Part shown: piece by piece, positions 59,965-64,000 of the stretch | Position numbering within the stretch: the first letter of the stretch is position 1 | Layout of the letters: the number at the start of each line of letters is the position of its first letter | From: an uncultured SAR86 cluster bacterium | GTDB lineage: Bacteria > Pseudomonadota > Gammaproteobacteria > Magnimaribacterales > D2472 | DNA length: 64,000 nt | Reading direction: 5' to 3' | Assembly: GCA_902557645.1 (NCBI GenBank) | Contig: CACEAP010000002.1 | Location: 124,001-188,000, forward strand | Made by a program: the position numbers and the translations under genes | The notes under the pieces: model-generated | Seen by the model: the letters and a program-made list of their open reading frames with translations, nothing else | The model's database searches: none | What the model was told of the DNA's origin: nothing

Positions 59965-60815
59965 ACGAAAAAACAGAACCTGACTCGGGAAACTCATCTG
60001 CTGGATTATTTTCCAGGCTAAAGAAATACCTTAGAAACCCCTTTTTTATTAAAACTACATCTGTTGCTGAAGTATCTGAATTTTTAGAAAATGCCAGACA
60101 ATCAAATGTTATTGATAAAGAAGCGCAGATAATGGCAAATAAAGCCTTAAGGTTAGGCGATACTTCTGTTAAAGAAATTATGGTTCCCAAGGTTGAAATG
60201 ATTACTGTTGCTATTGATGAGCCAGCAACCTCATATATTGAAAGAATTATCCAGTCAGGTCACTCAAGATATCCTGTTTTAGGGAAAGGGATGGATGAAG
60301 TGAGCGGGATATTGCTTGCTAAAGACCTTTTACCCATACTATCTTCTGGACAAACCGAATTTAATATCGAAGATATGCTTAGAAAGGCAAATGTAGTTCC
60401 TGAGACAAAGAAAGCAGACTCTTTGTTAGAAGAATTTAAACAAGATAGATCCCACTTAGCCATAGTTGTTGATGAATATGGAGCTATATCAGGTTTAGTA
60501 ACTATTGAAGATATTCTTGAAGAATTAGTTGGTGAAATAGAAGATGAGCATGACATTGAAGACGAAGAGTTAATTCAAATAACTGAGAAGGAATTCATTG
60601 CTGATGCTAAATTAGACATAGAATCATTTGAAGAGCATTTTGATCTAAGCGTGGGAGATTTAGACGTTGAAACTATTGGTGGACTTATGATTAGCAAGCT
60701 TGGAGTATTACCTAAAATCAATGATGAAATCACTTTAGGGAATATGAAATTAAAAGTTGTAGCAGCTGATAAAAGGAAGATAAAGAAAATTGGTATTAGC
60801 ATCTCTTCTGGATAA
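59961..60815 (+). CDS. corC: CorC/HlyC-family CBS-domain protein
   Basis: This 284-residue soluble protein has two CBS domains (VKEIMVPKVEMITV, and DEYGAISGLVTIEDILEELVGEIEDEHD) and a C-terminal CorC/HlyC transporter-associated domain. The family is tied to magnesium and cobalt efflux. It overlaps lnt by 26 bases, the standard corC-lnt arrangement (ybeX-lnt in E. coli). Confidence 0.94.
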   Translation: MNEKTEPDSGNSSAGLFSRLKKYLRNPFFIKTTSVAEVSEFLENARQSNVIDKEAQIMANKALRLGDTSVKEIMVPKVEMITVAIDEPATSYIERIIQSGHSRYPVLGKGMDEVSGILLAKDLLPILSSGQTEFNIEDMLRKANVVPETKKADSLLEEFKQDRSHLAIVVDEYGAISGLVTIEDILEELVGEIEDEHDIEDEELIQITEKEFIADAKLDIESFEEHFDLSVGDLDVETIGGLMISKLGVLPKINDEITLGNMKLKVVAADKRKIKKIGISISSG

Positions 60816-62283
60816 ATCCAAACAGTTTTTATTATTCTTAATTCCTTTTATATTTGGAATATTAGGAGTATTCGCATTTGCGCCCTTTTCAATAAAGTTC
60901 TTAATTATTCCATCATATAGTTACCTTATTCACTTAGTTTTTTTTACTTCTGATAATGGCTTTATTAAGAAATTAATCTTATGGACATTGGGGCACTGGG
61001 GTATAGGAGTATCATGGATAATAGTAAGTGTTTACTATTATGGAAACATAGGATATACAGCATCTGCAATAGTTTACTTAATATTTTTAAGTTTAATACT
61101 TATGTTTGCTGTTGCTCCTTTAAGGCTCTTTAAAATTCATGAAAAATATAATCTCAGTTTATATTCATTAGCCTATATAGCATCAGCACTTATTCTAATT
61201 GAACTTACAAGAGATTTCTTCTTTAAAGGCTTTCCTTGGCTCGTTCCTGGTACAACAGGCATAGACACCCTCCTCTCAAAAGCTTTGCCAATATTTGGTG
61301 TTTCAAGCGCCTCTTTTATTATCTATTTTGTGGCTGCTTATATTGCAGGTTATTGGAATATATCAAAAAGCAAATCAGTGCTTATATTGTTAATATCATC
61401 TTTGTTATTTCTTCCATTTAATTTAAAAAATACAATAAATCCAGAAGATGCATTAAAAATAAAAATAGTGCAGCCTTCAATAGATATTAAAATTAAACAA
61501 AGTATTGATAAAAGATACCTTATAAAAAAAGAACTTGTAAATTTATCAAAAGAAGATTGGAATAATCCAGAGTTATTAATTTGGCCTGAAGCCGAACTAC
61601 CTTTTACTTACAAAAGTAGAGAATATTTCGAATTAAAAGAATTATTTTCAGAATCAACTGAGTTAGTAACTGGAATATGGCATTTTGAGGGAAATTTACT
61701 CTTTAATTCGTTTGTTAACATAAAAAATGATGAAATCTACAAAAAACAACATTTAGTGCCTTTTGGAGAGTATATTCCTTTAAAAGCAATACTCAATCCA
61801 ATACTAAGTTACTTTGGAGCTCCAATATCAGATATAACACCCGGTAGAAGCAACCAGGAACCTATTTCGATTGGCAAAGATATAAAATTAGCACCATTAA
61901 TATGTTATGACATTGTTTTTGCTAATGATGTAAGAAAAGCGGTCAAAAGTTCTAATTTAATTGTAAATATAAGTAATGACTCTTGGTTTGGAAGATCTTT
62001 AGGGCCATATCAACACTTAGAAATTTCAAGAATTAGAGCTTTAGAGAATAATAAATGGTTAGTAAGAGCTACAAATGATGGATTTTCAGCTATTATTGAT
62101 AATAAAGGAACAATTGTTGATTTAATGGGTAAAGGTCAAAAGGGGTCCATAAATTCTATTATATATGCAAAAAATACAACACCAATATATGCATTATTTG
62201 GTTATTATGTGCCATACTCTATGGCAATACTTTATTTACTTTTAACAATAGGAAGGTTTATATGGTTAAAAATACGGCCTTAA
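60790..62283 (+). CDS. lnt: Apolipoprotein N-acyltransferase
   Basis: Lnt adds the third acyl chain to the N-terminal Cys of lipoproteins. The 497-residue protein has several N-terminal membrane helices and a nitrilase-like periplasmic domain. The catalytic Glu is in LIWPEAELPFTY, the Lys lies in or near HLVPFGEYIPLK, and the Cys is in LICYDIVFANDVR. The start is TTG 60790 because MVLASLL aligns with the E. coli N-terminus. It overlaps the following L,D-transpeptidase gene by 22 bases. Confidence 0.95.
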   Translation: MVLASLLDKSKQFLLFLIPFIFGILGVFAFAPFSIKFLIIPSYSYLIHLVFFTSDNGFIKKLILWTLGHWGIGVSWIIVSVYYYGNIGYTASAIVYLIFLSLILMFAVAPLRLFKIHEKYNLSLYSLAYIASALILIELTRDFFFKGFPWLVPGTTGIDTLLSKALPIFGVSSASFIIYFVAAYIAGYWNISKSKSVLILLISSLLFLPFNLKNTINPEDALKIKIVQPSIDIKIKQSIDKRYLIKKELVNLSKEDWNNPELLIWPEAELPFTYKSREYFELKELFSESTELVTGIWHFEGNLLFNSFVNIKNDEIYKKQHLVPFGEYIPLKAILNPILSYFGAPISDITPGRSNQEPISIGKDIKLAPLICYDIVFANDVRKAVKSSNLIVNISNDSWFGRSLGPYQHLEISRIRALENNKWLVRATNDGFSAIIDNKGTIVDLMGKGQKGSINSIIYAKNTTPIYALFGYYVPYSMAILYLLLTIGRFIWLKIRP

Positions 62284-62801
62284 CATTAATAGCCTGCTTT
62301 TTTTCATTAAACAGTTATTCTGAAACTCTAATAAGGGTTGATATTAGTGAACAAAGACTTTATTTAATTAAAAATCAGCAAATCTTAGTAAGTTATCCAA
62401 TATCATCATCATCATATGGTGAAGGACAAACAGAAAACTCATATAAAACGCCATTAGGCATGCATAAAATCAAAGAGATGATAGGAAGCAATGCTCCTAA
62501 AGACACTATTTTTATTTCAAGAATAAATACAAAAAGAACTGCAAAAATTATTAAACTGCCAAATGATACAAAAGATGATTTTGTAACATCCAGGATTATG
62601 TGGCTAGAAGGTCAAGAAGATGGATTTAATAAGGGCAAGGGCATAGATTCATATGATAGGTATATTTATATTCATGGAACACAAGAGGAGGGCCTTATAG
62701 GCTCGAAAGCCTCACATGGCTGCATTAGAATGTTCAACAATGATGTTATTGAATTATATAAAATGGTTAAAGAAGGGACAAAAGTTCTAATTGTTGTTTA
62801 A
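62262..62801 (+). CDS. L,D-transpeptidase (YkuD family)
   Basis: This 179-residue protein has a signal peptide and a single YkuD domain. The catalytic motif is YIHGTQEEGLIGSKASHGCIRM, with the nucleophile Cys in SHGCIRM. L,D-transpeptidases make 3-3 peptidoglycan cross-links or tether lipoproteins to the wall. It has no LysM or other binding domain. Start ATG 62262 lies inside lnt, so expression is probably coupled. Confidence 0.92.
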   Translation: MVKNTALTLIACFFSLNSYSETLIRVDISEQRLYLIKNQQILVSYPISSSSYGEGQTENSYKTPLGMHKIKEMIGSNAPKDTIFISRINTKRTAKIIKLPNDTKDDFVTSRIMWLEGQEDGFNKGKGIDSYDRYIYIHGTQEEGLIGSKASHGCIRMFNNDVIELYKMVKEGTKVLIVV

Positions 62802-62823
62802 ATTTGTCCCTACCAGATAAAAT

Positions 62824-64000
62824 TTATAGATTTCCGGCTACCGAAGACTCAGAAAAGCTCAATTTTTCTTTTCTTTCTTCTTTTGAAGGCGCATCACCAA
62901 ATTTACCATCTACCTCGGCAAGCTTTGTAATAAGGCCTGCAGGCTTAAATACATCACTTTTAGTCATTTCATGATATATATTCAGCTTTTTTAGGACTTC
63001 AGCCATACCCATAGCATTTGCATGATGCATAGGTCCGCCTCTCCATATAGGAAAGCCATAACCATTTATATAAACAACATCTAAATCAGCTGCTCTTTGC
63101 CCAACACCTTCTTCAATAATATCTGCACCTTCATTAATAAGTGCAAGAATACACCTATCAACAATTTCCTCATCTGATATTTCACGTCTTTCAATGCCAT
63201 TTTCAGCAGAAACAGCCTTATATATCTCTTCATTCTCTGGGGCTGGGTTAGGAGCTCTTGAGCCTTCACTATAATTATAAAAACCTTTACCATTCTTTTG
63301 ACCAAATCTATCTTGTTCACATAACTGGTCTCCTATTTTTGAAGGCAGAGCTGCTTCTGCGCCGCTTAGCTTTCTAGCTCTCCAACCTAAATCTAGACCA
63401 ACTAAATCTAACATTCTGAAGGGTCCCATATTCATTCCAAAATTCTCCAAAGCTTGATCAACTTGATGGGGAAGGGCACCTTCTAAAAGTAGCATATTTG
63501 CTTGTGCTGTATAACCAAACAACATTCTATTTCCTATAAAGCCTGGAGCATTAAGAGAAACAACTGCAGCCTTTTTTAATTTCTTACCTACAGCCATAAC
63601 AGTTGCCAAAGTTTCATCAGATGATTTAGATCCTCTCACAACTTCAAGCAATCTCATAATATTTGCTGGACTAAAAAAGTGAGTACCCACTACCAGCTCA
63701 GGTCTTTTTGTTACTGCAGCTATAGAATCTACATTTAAACCAGAAGTATTACTAGCAAGTATGGCATCATCTTTTACAACTTCATCTAAGGTCTTAAATA
63801 TTTTCTCTTTTAGATCTAGATTCTCATAAACAGCTTCAATAACAATGTCACAATCAGCAACATCGTTATAATCCAAACTAGAAGAAATTAAACCAAATAC
63901 ACCTTCTTTCATTTCTTGATTCATTCTTCCTCTATCAACCATAAATTGATAGTTTTTTTCTATAACTGAAACACCTCTTTTGAGGTTATCTTCATCTTGG
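62824..64000 (-). CDS. 3-hydroxyacyl-CoA dehydrogenase / enoyl-CoA hydratase multifunctional enzyme (5' part outside window)
   Basis: The frame is open to base 64000 on the minus strand, so only the C-terminal 391 residues are present. They include the end of the NAD-binding domain (SNTSGLNVDSIA), the catalytic His segment THFFSPANIMRLLEVV, NAPGFIGNRML, and two C-terminal 3HCDH segments ending near NGYGFPIWRGGPMHHANAMG. This is the FadB/FadJ-type beta-oxidation architecture. The hydratase domain would lie beyond the window. ATG 63942 is an internal Met, not the start. Confidence 0.93.
   Translation of the reverse strand, partial: QDEDNLKRGVSVIEKNYQFMVDRGRMNQEMKEGVFGLISSSLDYNDVADCDIVIEAVYENLDLKEKIFKTLDEVVKDDAILASNTSGLNVDSIAAVTKRPELVVGTHFFSPANIMRLLEVVRGSKSSDETLATVMAVGKKLKKAAVVSLNAPGFIGNRMLFGYTAQANMLLLEGALPHQVDQALENFGMNMGPFRMLDLVGLDLGWRARKLSGAEAALPSKIGDQLCEQDRFGQKNGKGFYNYSEGSRAPNPAPENEEIYKAVSAENGIERREISDEEIVDRCILALINEGADIIEEGVGQRAADLDVVYINGYGFPIWRGGPMHHANAMGMAEVLKKLNIYHEMTKSDVFKPAGLITKLAEVDGKFGDAPSKEERKEKLSFSESSVAGNL

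Noticed and set aside
63940-63942. ATG 63942 as the start of the terminal dehydrogenase gene
   Set aside because: The frame continues upstream to the window edge with family-like sequence (KRGVSVIEKN), so this Met is internal.

Overview
The window is a contiguous stretch of core chromosome from a gammaproteobacterium. Base composition is AT-rich (about one third G+C by eye), gene spacing is very tight, and I see no insertion sequences, prophage, CRISPR arrays, tRNA or rRNA genes. Gene order follows the pseudomonad/ancestral gammaproteobacterial origin region: mnmG-mnmE-yidC-rnpA-rpmH / dnaA-dnaN-recF-gyrB-plsC-glyS-lpxL, then trkH-trkA-fmt-def / tsaC-hemF-aroE, the aa3 oxidase cluster, polA-engB-cytochrome c4-dsbA, lptM-dapF-xerC-yigB, ubiE-ubiJ-ubiB-tatABC and miaB-ybeZ-ybeY-corC-lnt. 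Low GC, compaction, loss of usual neighbours (yidD, rsmB, epd, lysA) and an aerobic ubiquinone/cytochrome oxidase lifestyle suggest a streamlined marine lineage such as SAR86 or a relative. That placement is inference and needs a phylogeny.

Layout. 1-5148 (minus strand): mnmG (cut by the window edge), mnmE, yidC, rnpA, rpmH. 5149-5321: probable oriC, with a 33-bp inverted repeat, a perfect DnaA box and a 17-bp palindrome. 5322-10732 (plus): dnaA, dnaN, recF, gyrB, with a parS-like site inside the 3' end of recF. 10729-18108: lipid acyltransferases, a single-chain GlyRS, potassium uptake (TrkHA), formyltransferase and deformylase. 18168-21171: purE, tsaC, hemF, aroE, yheV-like. 21280-29512: cytochrome c oxidase structural and assembly genes, including heme A synthesis and copper insertion. 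29514-34775 (minus): lipoprotein, quinone oxidoreductase, gshA, pckA, dsbB. 34851-40077: polA, engB, cytochrome c4, dsbA, pseudoazurin. 40072-46041 (minus): a possible long operon from metK through ahcY, lptM, dapF, DUF484, xerC and yigB to ubiK. 46216-51408 (plus): tkt, pgk, class I fba, dtd, LOG. 51413-56243 (minus): tat genes, ubiquinone genes, rsgA. 56285-62801: orn, DUF1820 (minus), miaB, ybeZ, ybeY, corC, lnt and an L,D-transpeptidase. 62824-64000: 3' part of a fatty-acid oxidation gene.

The genes cover replication initiation, tRNA modification, protein secretion and disulfide formation, aerobic respiration, ubiquinone synthesis, gluconeogenesis and envelope lipid maturation. I found no wholly novel multi-gene system. 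The most interesting signals are the parS site embedded in recF coding sequence, a sharp strand-composition reversal between mnmG and mnmE, the structured oriC, a 35-residue lptM gene, an in-place GlyRS replacement, a GyrB without the usual proteobacterial insert, a metK leader with competing hairpins, and very compact gene junctions (a recurring ATGARTAA overlap within operons and shared TTAA/CTAA stops between convergent genes). No gene-free stretch exceeds 220 bases, and I found no convincing intrinsic terminator.
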